64,000 nt of DNA from Microbacterium sp. TNHR37B (GTDB lineage: Bacteria; Actinomycetota; Actinomycetes; Actinomycetales; Microbacteriaceae): positions 930,001-994,000 of the forward strand of contig NZ_LQGV01000001.1 in NCBI RefSeq assembly GCF_001620065.1. The letters are read 5' to 3'. Position 1 is the first letter of the stretch, and the number at the start of each line of letters is the position of its first letter. Both the position numbers and the translations under genes were made by a program. This document shows positions 26,601 to 33,921 of the stretch, piece after piece. The notes below the pieces were generated by a model that searched no databases, had not been told where the DNA came from, and saw only the letters and a list, made by a program, of their open reading frames with translations.

Positions 26601-28023
26601 CGCCGGCCCCCTTCTGCCCCGCGACCCGTATCCGGTGCTCGAGGTCGACCGTGAGCTCCCGCAGGCGCTCCCGACGCGTGTCGTCGGTGTTGCCGATCGT
26701 GACAGGACCGGCTCCGGCCGGCTGGGTGTGGGGAAGCCACTGCGCGAACGACCAGTCCTCGGCGGCGTCGTCGGGGCAGATGACGACGATGCGTCCGTCG
26801 CGGGGAGACCGCAGCGACGCGAAGGAGACGACGACCGAGCGCACGAGCGAGGTGGCGGCGCTGCGGTCTCCCGCGATGCCGAGGACGCCGCGACGCAGGT
26901 CGGCGGCGATCGGTGACGGCGTGACGCCCACGCGATGGGCGACTCCCCGGTCCTTTCCTCCCCCCTCGAATCGGGCGTCGAGGTCGACTTCGCCGACGCC
27001 GATCCGCACGGCCATCGCGTCGGAGTCGGCCCGACGCCGCTCCCAGAGGCGCGACAACGGCGCGGTGGCGATGTCCTCGATCACGACGGCGTCGGGCATC
27101 CGATACCAGGAGCTGAGCCGCTGGCGGCGGGTGAGGTCGGCGATCCGGTCCCCGGCGGCGTGGACCTCGTCGATCCACTGCTGCTCGGTCTTCAGCCCCT
27201 TCTTCTTCGCGAGCTTGCGATTGGTCAGGAACGACCCGATCACCATGATGGGGCTCGCCGCCGCCATGAGGAGCATGATCGCGCGGCCGAAGACGAGCGC
27301 CATCGTCACCCCCAGCACGACCGGGATGATCGCCGAAAGCCACGGCAGGGGCGACTGATCGGGATCGTCCGGCTTCTCCCCCGGCAGGACGACGATCGGC
27401 GGCTCGGTGGGCGGCATGATGCGCGCCGGACGGTTGAAGGCGCGGTCGCCGAGCGGGTCGCGGCGGACGTCGGCGTCGGAGGCGGGGACGAACCCGAGGC
27501 GGAGGATGCTGGCACCCACCTGGACGAGGTCGGCGGGAGCGAAGGTCGTCGGTCCGGAGATCCTCTCTCCGTTCACCCAGACGGCGGCCTCAGGCCCGGC
27601 CGGCTCGATCTGCCCGGTCAGCGGGCCCCCGCCCTGGGTCTCCGCCGAGGTCGTGATCGATGCGTGCACCGGCAGCAGTCCCTCGTCGGCGATGACGAGG
27701 TCGGCGCCCGCGCTCCCCACGGTGAACGCGACGCCGCGGCGCAGGGCGATGGCCTCGCCGGAGAAGGGGCCGCCGACGATCGCCAGCCGGACGGCGCCCG
27801 GTTCCAGCGCCACCGGAGCCGCATCGGGCAGGATCATGCCGCCCGAGAGCACGGGAGCGGCAGCGAGGGGGTCGGTGGGCTCCGCTCCGGGTGCCAGCGC
27901 CCCCACCGGGACACCGAGTGCCTCCGCCGCCTCGGCGACCGTGGTCGCCTCGTCGGTCTCGAGGACCCACGAGCCTGCGGCCGACCGGCCTGCGCGACTG
28001 CCGACGGTGACTCTCATCGTCAT
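23692..28023 (-). CDS. FHA-fused type VII secretion ATPase (EccC/EssC, FtsK/SpoIIIE family)
   Basis: A 1443-residue motor. An N-terminal FHA-like region (about residues 60-170) is followed by two membrane helices around residues 225-275 and three FtsK/SpoIIIE domains. Domain 1 has an intact Walker A, GTTGSGKSEF with Lys645, and Walker B LMIVIDEFAEL. Domain 2 reads GGSMSGRTS with Arg981, and domain 3 GPRRSGRST with Arg1277; both lack the catalytic lysine. The FHA-first layout resembles Firmicutes EssC more than mycobacterial EccC. The ATG at 28023 follows AGGAG; an upstream in-frame ATG lies inside the preceding gene. It should energise export of the WXG100 proteins and toxin at 33922-39256. 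Confidence 0.9.
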   Translation of the reverse strand: MTMRVTVGSRAGRSAAGSWVLETDEATTVAEAAEALGVPVGALAPGAEPTDPLAAAPVLSGGMILPDAAPVALEPGAVRLAIVGGPFSGEAIALRRGVAFTVGSAGADLVIADEGLLPVHASITTSAETQGGGPLTGQIEPAGPEAAVWVNGERISGPTTFAPADLVQVGASILRLGFVPASDADVRRDPLGDRAFNRPARIMPPTEPPIVVLPGEKPDDPDQSPLPWLSAIIPVVLGVTMALVFGRAIMLLMAAASPIMVIGSFLTNRKLAKKKGLKTEQQWIDEVHAAGDRIADLTRRQRLSSWYRMPDAVVIEDIATAPLSRLWERRRADSDAMAVRIGVGEVDLDARFEGGGKDRGVAHRVGVTPSPIAADLRRGVLGIAGDRSAATSLVRSVVVSFASLRSPRDGRIVVICPDDAAEDWSFAQWLPHTQPAGAGPVTIGNTDDTRRERLRELTVDLEHRIRVAGQKGAGASEDILVVVDGARDARMLPGMVPLLEQGAAVGIHIVAIDSERARLPEEARSIVEIDPLDPSIARVETGGAYHPVVLLDGMSIPRAERIARSLCSLRHVSGVGDDAILPDTVRFVDLMRMDLEDPSPLIRRWTTQPRNTFVVVGATGDGEFALDISRDGPHALVAGTTGSGKSEFLQTLVVSLALANRPDALNFVLVDYKGGSAFADCERLPHTVGMVTNLDARETERALASLEAELKRRERVLRDMGAKDIDAAWAKDADTAAARGLARLMIVIDEFAELRTELPEFIDGLVRIARVGRSLGVNLILATQRPAGVVTPEMQSNINLRVALRVTDRTDSSDVLGSPEASLISPATPGRAYVRMGPSSAPVAFQAARVAGLRPGVQRTTRMAPRKAALRWDTLGFTPKFPPAPSAAGEVTDHDDTDLRAIVGLIGRATAELGIRRNPSPWLVPLPTVLPLDRFQGEPIPEHAIVLGLEDVPGEQSQHPLVWDARSASHVLFIGGSMSGRTSALRMMTAQLIQQFAPNDLHMYVVDFGNGALLPLVDAPHTGAVVTQLDADRLPRLVQALLEDLARRQAVMASAGVGHISEQRAQARPEDRLAYAVVVVDGWERMLSTMNPDQLVTFRDQFMRILREGPAVGVRVLITGDRGVSGDKITAFIDEQYVLPLRDLSDYRTAGIMTKDIPADMPPGRVLFGAGGAEAQLATLSRDTAGEAQTTLLRRTVEQVRDHFDAFPELADLPTALRVDPLPSYISLSEALALPVGDSGPEDAPVVAVGGDVLSRYTVDWPGAGGFLVAGPRRSGRSTALAGILHQLASRGRGPFLVVSARESVLTEVARSHGIAVVDSALLTPPELEAQLPADGALTTIVVDDADQYKNAPIEHALTGVKHRAAFIVGADSDALSTLFGGPVVEAKRSRQALVLRPESTIMGTQAIGSPIPKFMLGRGTPGSAVVTTPAGWLAARVPDVRQ

Positions 28024-28045
28024 GCGTTCTCCTCGTCGTGATTGG

Positions 28046-29119
28046 TCATCGGGCACCCACCCGGTCCAGCAACTCCGTGAAAGGGACGAAGAGGCCGCCG
28101 TCAGCGCCGCTCTTCTCCGTCGGCGGCGCCGGCGGGATGATCCGCATCGGCACCGTCGTGCGCTCCGGGGACGGTGCCATCGGAACCGGCCCGACGGCCT
28201 CCCCCTCCGGCACCAGTGTCACAGACCCCCACGCCTGGTCGGCGCCGGCGAGGACACGGAACGCGAACTGATCCGGCAGGGTCTTCCCGGCGTAGCGAGC
28301 CGTCCCGTCCGCGCAGGTGACCGTCCCGTGGACGGCGGCACCGCACCCCACCACGTCGACATCGGCCCCCGCGGCACTGCCCGCCAGCGCGGCCAGATCG
28401 ATCTCGGCGCGGCCCTTCGCATCGACGGCCACGAACACGTCGCCCGCCCAGACCTGGTCGCGCGCGGGATAGACGAAGGCGACGATGCCCGTCTGCGTCT
28501 CGGAGCCCACATCGTCGCTGACTCCGACCCGGATCTCCGCGTCGCCGCGATAGTCACGTGAGGCGCGGAAGACGACGTGCGTCGGAGTCGTCCAGGCCGA
28601 CCCCGCCTCTGCCGGCTCGACCCCGAGCACACGGGTCCCGCCCCCGTTGCCGCAGAGGGTGCACGCGAGCGAGAACTCCGAGAACGGCACCCGCAGGAGC
28701 GCTCCGGCAGCGACCGCCCGCTCGGGGATCGGACGCGCGGCGGGCGCCGGGGGCGGTTCGAGCGTGACACGATAGCGCACCGTCATCTTCCGCCCCGAGG
28801 CGGAGGGACCGGTGCCGGACAGCGTCACCGGGATCACCGTCGTGCCCGCGTCCGGGTCGTAGGTCTCGGCCGAAAGGACGATCGATTCCGCATCGCACGA
28901 GACCACCAGGTCGCTGACGGCACGAACGTCGGCGCACGAGGCGACGCGCCATGGGTACTGCGGCTCGATGGAGGCCGTGTCGCCGTAGGGGATCGCGACG
29001 TCGGCGGGCCCCGACGGCGTCGGCGCGTCCTCGGCGTCGGCCTGGGCGACTCCCGCACCACCGATGGCGAGCACGGCCGCGACGAGGAGCGCGACGATGC
29101 CGCGTCGATGTGCGCCCAC
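28046..29119 (-). CDS. Secreted protein of the type VII locus, function unknown
   Basis: About 357 residues starting at GTG 29119, preceded by AGGAGG four to five bases away. A signal peptide (GIVALLVAAVLAIGGAGVAQA) is clear. The mature part looks like two or three beta-sandwich modules, with recurring SFR/VFRASRDYRGDAEI and FAFRVLAGADQAWGSV patterns and four cysteines that could pair (RVASCADV, VVSCDAE, LACTLCGN). No C-terminal anchor is visible. It ends 22 bp before the EccC-like gene, so both are probably one operon. It may be an extracytoplasmic accessory protein of the secretion machine; that is context, not homology. Confidence 0.6.
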   Translation of the reverse strand: MGAHRRGIVALLVAAVLAIGGAGVAQADAEDAPTPSGPADVAIPYGDTASIEPQYPWRVASCADVRAVSDLVVSCDAESIVLSAETYDPDAGTTVIPVTLSGTGPSASGRKMTVRYRVTLEPPPAPAARPIPERAVAAGALLRVPFSEFSLACTLCGNGGGTRVLGVEPAEAGSAWTTPTHVVFRASRDYRGDAEIRVGVSDDVGSETQTGIVAFVYPARDQVWAGDVFVAVDAKGRAEIDLAALAGSAAGADVDVVGCGAAVHGTVTCADGTARYAGKTLPDQFAFRVLAGADQAWGSVTLVPEGEAVGPVPMAPSPERTTVPMRIIPPAPPTEKSGADGGLFVPFTELLDRVGAR

Positions 29120-29215
29120 GCGCCCTCCTGCCTCACCGGTCGTGCCGTATGCCTCGATATAGCATGGTACGGGCCGCACGGACCGTCCGCGGGCGCGGGC
29201 AACGGAGGGAACCGA

Positions 29216-29755
29216 ATGACTGGACAGTCGGCGCCGTCGTCTCACGCGAGCATCGGCGACGAGCCCGGTCGCCCGCGCATCGGTGCGTCATCGGTGCGGG
29301 ATCTCGGCTCGGGCGGCGCGCCGCTCCCGGAGATCGTGGAGGCCCCCGACCGGCAGCGTCCGTGGTGGCTCCACCCCGCGTTCCTCGTGTCGGTCATCAC
29401 GACCTTCCTCGCACTGGCCGCCGCCGCCGCGTGGTGGATCGTCTCGATGGTCACCGACGACTCCGTGAAGGTCACCGGCCTCACCATCCGTTCCGAGACC
29501 GGCAACATCGTCTTGCACTGGGACGGCCCCGACGCGGACTACGCGCTGTACCAGGTCTCGGGGGGAGGCGAGGTCACCGACCTCAGCCAGATGGTGCGCG
29601 GAACCTCGGCATGGATCTTCTCCGCCGCCGCGCTGTACGACGACTCGAGCTGTTTCGTCGTCCGTCCCGCCTCTCGCACCGAGGCCGTCTCCCTCGACGC
29701 GGCAAGCCTTCAGGCGCAGAACGGCGCCGCGGCCTGCGTGGTCGACGCGCAATGA
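29216..29755 (+). CDS. Single-pass membrane protein with a possible fibronectin-III-like domain
   Basis: A 179-residue protein. A Ser/Gly-rich cytosolic segment of about 55 residues is followed by one transmembrane helix (LVSVITTFLALAAAAAWWIVS). An external domain of about 100 residues opens KVTGLTIRSETGNIVLHWDG, resembling the first strands of an FnIII fold. Two cysteines (SSCFVV and AACVV) could form a disulfide. GGAGGGA precedes the ATG. It diverges from the secreted protein at 29119 and overlaps the next lipoprotein gene by ATGA. Not recognised as EccB or EccE. Confidence 0.6.
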   Translation: MTGQSAPSSHASIGDEPGRPRIGASSVRDLGSGGAPLPEIVEAPDRQRPWWLHPAFLVSVITTFLALAAAAAWWIVSMVTDDSVKVTGLTIRSETGNIVLHWDGPDADYALYQVSGGGEVTDLSQMVRGTSAWIFSAAALYDDSSCFVVRPASRTEAVSLDAASLQAQNGAAACVVDAQ

Positions 29756-30513
29756 GGCGCCGGCCCGCGCTCGTACTCGCGGCCCTGCTCGCGGTGGCGA
29801 TGCCGCTGTCGGCGTGCAGCCGTCCGGCCGATCCGCCGCCGACGCCCAGCGGCATCGATCTGCGCTCGGCCGACCCCGCCGACGGCAACGGCCTGTGGCT
29901 GCGCAGCGGCGCTGACGTGACGGCGATCGTCGCGCAGGCGGTGCGCGCCGGCGGCCCCGTCCACATCACCGGGCAGATCACGGAGATCGTCCAGCCCGAC
30001 CCCGACGCGGATCCGCGGCGAGGACGCACCCTGTCGCTCGACTTCCACGGCACCGCATCGACCTACACCGCGACGATCACCGCGGGTGACGTGCGCGTCG
30101 CGGCGCTGGTGACCGCGGAAGGCAGTCGCGTGCGCGGCAACGCCGGGTTCGCGCGCGCGTTCGAGGGGCGCGCCGCGGATGAGGTCGTGTGCAGTTCGGG
30201 TCTGGATCCCGCGCTCGTCGATTTCGCTCCGCTCCTGGACCCGGCCGCGCTCGTGACCACGCTCCTCGGCAGCGGCGGCGTGGGAGCCAACCCTCCCGTC
30301 GGTGACGATGTCGACACGCTCGACGTCGTCACCGGGGAAGAGGGCTCCGTGGTGGGAGTTCTCACCGTCGAGCGCTACGGACCGCCGCTCCCCCGCTCGT
30401 TCGTCGCTGCCGACGCGAGCGGCGAGGGCGCCCTGACCTTCGCGGACTGGGGCAGCGAGCCCGACGTCGATGCCGCGGAGAAGACCCTTGCCTGTCCCGG
30501 CGCCGCCGGATGA
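29752..30513 (+). CDS. Lipoprotein of the type VII locus, function unknown
   Basis: A 253-residue protein with a lipoprotein signal (VLAALLAVAMPLSAC, Cys22) and a mature domain without recognisable family. The segment AGGPVHITGQITEIV followed by GRTLSLDFHGTASTYTATI resembles the LppX/LprG-like half-barrel lipoproteins only loosely. Translation is coupled to the membrane protein before it. As part of a four-gene plus-strand set within the secretion island it may serve export or envelope insertion of effectors. Confidence 0.6.
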   Translation: MRRRPALVLAALLAVAMPLSACSRPADPPPTPSGIDLRSADPADGNGLWLRSGADVTAIVAQAVRAGGPVHITGQITEIVQPDPDADPRRGRTLSLDFHGTASTYTATITAGDVRVAALVTAEGSRVRGNAGFARAFEGRAADEVVCSSGLDPALVDFAPLLDPAALVTTLLGSGGVGANPPVGDDVDTLDVVTGEEGSVVGVLTVERYGPPLPRSFVAADASGEGALTFADWGSEPDVDAAEKTLACPGAAG

Positions 30514-30564
30514 CGGGCCCGACCCGCACCCCGATGCCGGTGCGACAGTGACGATGGAGGATCG

Positions 30565-31185
30565 ATGAAGGACGCCACGCTCTCCCCGCACCCCGACTTC
30601 GCGCTCCGCCGCTCTCCCGGACTGACGGCGGTCTTCGTCGCCCTGGCCGCGATCGCCCTCCTGGGCCTCGTCCTGTCGATCGTGTTCTACGGCGACCTCG
30701 CCCAGACCGAGACCGTGTCATGGCGGGGACGTTCGACGACCGCCTTCGCCGGGATCGTCGCTCCCGCGTCGGTGGGCCTGAGCGCCTTTGCCGCCTTCCT
30801 GTTCGGCTGGCTCGCCCTGTCGAGCTCCACGCGATGGGTGCGCCTGTCGACCGGGAGTGTGCTGCGCGGGTTCGAGCTCGTCGTCGACGGCGACGCATCC
30901 ACCGCCGATGAGCTTCACCGTCGGCTGTCGACCGGGGATCCGGCGCAGTACCTGCCGATCCCGGTGTCCAAGCGCGGCGACCTGCGCGTTCACGTGTACC
31001 GCGCCGACGCGGATCGCCGCGCCTTCGTGACGATCGAGCAGCGCGGCAAGGGCGAACCGCGCACCTGGCCTCTCATCGAGCTGGCCGACCGTGGGTACGT
31101 GCAGATCAAGCGCCGCCGCGCCGAGGACTTCGCGAAGCCCTACGTGCCGGCCGGCGGCACCACCGATCCCCAGCTGCGGCCGTGA
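30565..31185 (+). CDS. Two-helix membrane protein, function unknown
   Basis: 206 residues with two transmembrane helices (LTAVFVALAAIALLGLVLSIVFY and a second near residues 65-90) and a cytosolic C-terminal domain rich in Arg and Asp (VHVYRADADRRAFVTIEQRG). AGGATCG precedes the ATG, and the stop overlaps the next gene by GTGA. The domain layout, two helices then a soluble tail, resembles the gene that follows. No family recognised. Grouping with the type VII island is by position only. Confidence 0.55.
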   Translation: MKDATLSPHPDFALRRSPGLTAVFVALAAIALLGLVLSIVFYGDLAQTETVSWRGRSTTAFAGIVAPASVGLSAFAAFLFGWLALSSSTRWVRLSTGSVLRGFELVVDGDASTADELHRRLSTGDPAQYLPIPVSKRGDLRVHVYRADADRRAFVTIEQRGKGEPRTWPLIELADRGYVQIKRRRAEDFAKPYVPAGGTTDPQLRP

Positions 31186-31934
31186 GCGATTCCGCTGCGT
31201 CGGCGCCGCGCCTGCCCGACTTCGCGGTGCGTGCCGACGAAGGACTCGTCTCCCGGGCACGCCGGTGGAACACCGGGCTCGTCACCGGCGCCGTGATCCT
31301 GCTGGTCGGCGCCGTCGCCGGCCTCGTGGCCATGATCGCAACGGGCTTCGGCTCCGGGTTCACCTATGCTCTCGCGGGCTTGTTCGTGGTTCTCTGCCTC
31401 GCCGTCCTGTGGACGTCGCGGTCCCGCACGCGCATGCTGCGCCTGCTCACGGGCGGTGACGGCGTGCTCCGCGCCGACGAGGGCGGCGTTCACCTGCCGG
31501 GCCTCGGCGAGATCGCCTGGGACGAGCTCGTGTTCATCTGCGTCACCGACCATCGGGAGAGGGTGCGCCGGCAGGCCCGGATCCCCGTGTTCGGCTGGGC
31601 CGGTCGCGCCGCCGTCAACGCCGGGAACGGCACGATCCTCTGCGAGCTCGCCGTCCGAGACGGCGAATCCCTTCGTTCTCGGGCTCGAGACACCGCCGCC
31701 GCGTCGCGGGTCACGCTGTACCCCCGCTGGCCCGACGGCCATCGCCGCGGCGTGATCCCTCTCCTCCTGGATGCGGTCTACGACGCCCACGACGTGCAAG
31801 CGGTCGTGATCGTGCTGTTCGGGGTCGCGAAGCAGCGCGGGATCGCCCATTCTCTCTTCGCGCAGCTCCCGCCGGCCATGCGCTGGAAGGGCCCTTACCT
31901 CGATGACGTGATCGCCGGAGGCATGCCTCGGTAG
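31182..31934 (+). CDS. Two-helix membrane protein, function unknown
   Basis: 250 residues starting at GTG 31182, coupled by a four-base overlap to the preceding gene. Helices near residues 32-55 and 58-80 are followed by a ~170-residue soluble domain with GVHLPGLGEIAWDELVFICV, a PH-like strand pattern (a possible bacterial PH domain), and a C-terminal alpha/beta segment. Its stop lies four bases from the stop of the convergent gene at 31939. Family not recognised. Confidence 0.55.
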   Translation: MSDSAASAPRLPDFAVRADEGLVSRARRWNTGLVTGAVILLVGAVAGLVAMIATGFGSGFTYALAGLFVVLCLAVLWTSRSRTRMLRLLTGGDGVLRADEGGVHLPGLGEIAWDELVFICVTDHRERVRRQARIPVFGWAGRAAVNAGNGTILCELAVRDGESLRSRARDTAAASRVTLYPRWPDGHRRGVIPLLLDAVYDAHDVQAVVIVLFGVAKQRGIAHSLFAQLPPAMRWKGPYLDDVIAGGMPR

Positions 31935-31938
31935 GTTC

Positions 31939-32271
31939 TCACCAGCCCGGCTGGCCCTGGCACGACTGACTCAGCGGGAAGAAGCCGGTGGTCGGCTCCT
32001 TGAACAGGCGCCAGGCCTCCCCCGCGTCTCCGGCGCGCGCGGCCTGCTCCATCCGATGCAGAGTCGCGACCGCCACGGGATGCCAACTCAGGTACGACTC
32101 CTCCTCGATGCCATCGGTGCCCTGTGCCAAGACGGACTGCACCACGGCGATCCGCTCACGCAGCACCGGCATCTCCGACGGCTTCATCGTCGCCAGAATG
32201 CCGGTCTCAACCAGATCGACTACCGGCTGCCGCAATGCCGCGCACCGCGCCTCGAGCGCAGCGCTGGTCAT
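31939..32271 (-). CDS. Small helical protein, toxin-operon member
   Basis: 110 residues, predicted almost wholly alpha-helical, with no signal peptide or membrane segment, ending FFPLSQSCQGQPGW. It overlaps the preceding 411-residue gene by ATGA and is the last gene of the polymorphic-toxin operon. That position is compatible with an immunity protein, but there is no family support. Confidence 0.5.
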   Translation of the reverse strand: MTSAALEARCAALRQPVVDLVETGILATMKPSEMPVLRERIAVVQSVLAQGTDGIEEESYLSWHPVAVATLHRMEQAARAGDAGEAWRLFKEPTTGFFPLSQSCQGQPGW

Positions 32272-33503
32272 CGAGCGCCCCCCTCAGGGGCACGCGGCAC
32301 GAACTCCGCCTTGTCGGTGCGCTTGCCCGACCGGAACAGCTCAAGCGCCGCGCCTGGTTCCAGGGACGAGGCGGCGAACATCACCGACTCATCGGCGGCG
32401 ACATACAGAGTGACGCCACCGCGGGCCGGCTGCACCAACACGATCGCACCGTCTGACGGCAGCGCGAAGGCGTTCAACTCGACTCCCGGCCACAGGCGAT
32501 GGATCAGCTCGGTACCGACGTCGATCAGTCGCTGCTGCGCGCTCGTCGGGTCGCCAAGCGGAACAGGACCGGAGGATGGTTCCTCCGCAGCAGCGGGCTC
32601 GGCGTCACGACGTGCGGACGTCTCCGCACCCAGATCGACGACCCGCCGCTCCTCGCGCAGATCGGTCAACTCGTCGGCGGGGACGGCCGATTCGTAGACT
32701 CCCGCATCCGTCTTGGTCATTCCCGCGTTCTCCGCCTCGAACATGTCGCGACCGACATAGACGATCTGCGCGGTCACCCCGTCGTCCGTCTCCTCGAGAG
32801 CGACGACCTGCACGGGTGCCTCATGCCACGTGGCGAGCACGCGCAACACGACGACATCGGTCAGCTCGTCTCGCGACACCTGCGTCCACCAGACGTCTCG
32901 AGCAGACTTCTCCCCGCCCTCGATCTCCTCGGCCGAGCACACGATGAGGCGCCCGTCGGGAAGAAGGTCGATCAGGTGCTCGCTCCCACGCCAGGTCGCG
33001 CGCATGCCCAGCAGGTGCGCGTTGAACACGGGTGTGGCCGGAAGGGTGACTCCCGGACCCGCGACCCACCCTTCGGCGACGTTGGCGTAGCCCGCGATCA
33101 TCCGAGGCTCCTGATCGGCGGAGATTCGCCACACGGACGCCCCTGCGGGGATGCGCGAGGGCGCGGCCCACCACACCGGAACGAAACCCGCGGCGCTGTC
33201 GACGAACCCCGAGCCACTGGCGAAGGGCGCATGATCGATCATTGCCGCGGCCCCGTCGCCTTCGGCGGGCGACACGAGCATCAGGTCCGGCGACGGCGGA
33301 AGGTTGATGACGTCGCAGAACGCCTCGCCGGCAGCGAAGGGCGAGGACGGAAAACCGAGGCCCAACTCGGAGAAGAGCGACTCAGGACTGGGGGGAGAGG
33401 TCAGGTCGTCCAGGCGTACGACGTAGCCCGCGACCCACGACAGCCCGCGTCTCAGCCACGCGTCTTCACGCCCCGCAGTGACCGCCTTCGTGAGCTGACT
33501 CAT
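32268..33503 (-). CDS. Protein of unknown function in the toxin operon
   Basis: 411 residues, soluble. An N-terminal ~250-residue region contains many aromatic residues (GFVPVWWAAPSRI, DVWWTQVSRDEL). A charged, Ala/Glu-rich linker (ARRDAEPAAAEEPSS) is followed by a C-terminal domain of ~100 residues opening TSAQQRLIDVGTELIHRLWPGVEL. The two-domain layout could reflect binding to two toxin domains or a chaperone role. Starts and stops overlap neighbours by four bases on both sides. No family recognised. Confidence 0.55.
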   Translation of the reverse strand: MSQLTKAVTAGREDAWLRRGLSWVAGYVVRLDDLTSPPSPESLFSELGLGFPSSPFAAGEAFCDVINLPPSPDLMLVSPAEGDGAAAMIDHAPFASGSGFVDSAAGFVPVWWAAPSRIPAGASVWRISADQEPRMIAGYANVAEGWVAGPGVTLPATPVFNAHLLGMRATWRGSEHLIDLLPDGRLIVCSAEEIEGGEKSARDVWWTQVSRDELTDVVVLRVLATWHEAPVQVVALEETDDGVTAQIVYVGRDMFEAENAGMTKTDAGVYESAVPADELTDLREERRVVDLGAETSARRDAEPAAAEEPSSGPVPLGDPTSAQQRLIDVGTELIHRLWPGVELNAFALPSDGAIVLVQPARGGVTLYVAADESVMFAASSLEPGAALELFRSGKRTDKAEFVPRAPEGGAR

Positions 33504-33916
33504 CGATCTCCCTCTCGCTCGCTCTTTTCATCCAACCACGGTGCCCGCACGCTCTCCCATCGCGGAGAGATCCTCAGTCGGCCATCGTCGGCGGGAACCA
33601 CGAGCTCCCACGTGCCCCGATCGAGCGAGGTGAAGCCGGCCGCCTGCGCACGTGCATCGCCCGTGCTGAGCATCACCCGCCCACCCGTTCCGGGCTCTGC
33701 GTCGACGGGGATCCCCCGATACGTTCCCGCGTAGCTCAATCTCTCGACCGGGAGTTCGACGTCGTCACCGACGGGGCGGACGAATCGATCGTGCCCGATC
33801 GGCTGGAAGCCGTCTCGGACGCTGTGAGGATCGCGGGTCATGATCTTCCAGCCGCCGCTCCTGATCACTTGGCAGTCACGACCCGCCGCCCGGACGTACA
33901 GACCCGGGGGCAACAT
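33500..33916 (-). CDS. Small protein directly after the toxin gene, candidate immunity protein
   Basis: 138 residues from ATG 33916; a TTG at 33925 overlapping the toxin stop would add three. It reads as a beta-rich single domain (GLYVRAAGRDCQVIRSGGW, RLSYAGTYRGIPV, RGTWELVVP) without signal or membrane segments. Immunity genes usually follow the toxin gene directly, which makes this the first candidate. No Shine-Dalgarno is visible, so translation would rely on coupling to the toxin. Confidence 0.55.
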   Translation of the reverse strand: MLPPGLYVRAAGRDCQVIRSGGWKIMTRDPHSVRDGFQPIGHDRFVRPVGDDVELPVERLSYAGTYRGIPVDAEPGTGGRVMLSTGDARAQAAGFTSLDRGTWELVVPADDGRLRISPRWESVRAPWLDEKSEREGDR

Positions 33917-33921
33917 CGCCG

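Noticed and set aside
23695..26916. A 1073-codon plus-strand frame opposite the EccC-like gene
   Set aside because: Arg/Asp/His-rich shadow of the third-position GC bias; the minus strand encodes intact FtsK motifs.
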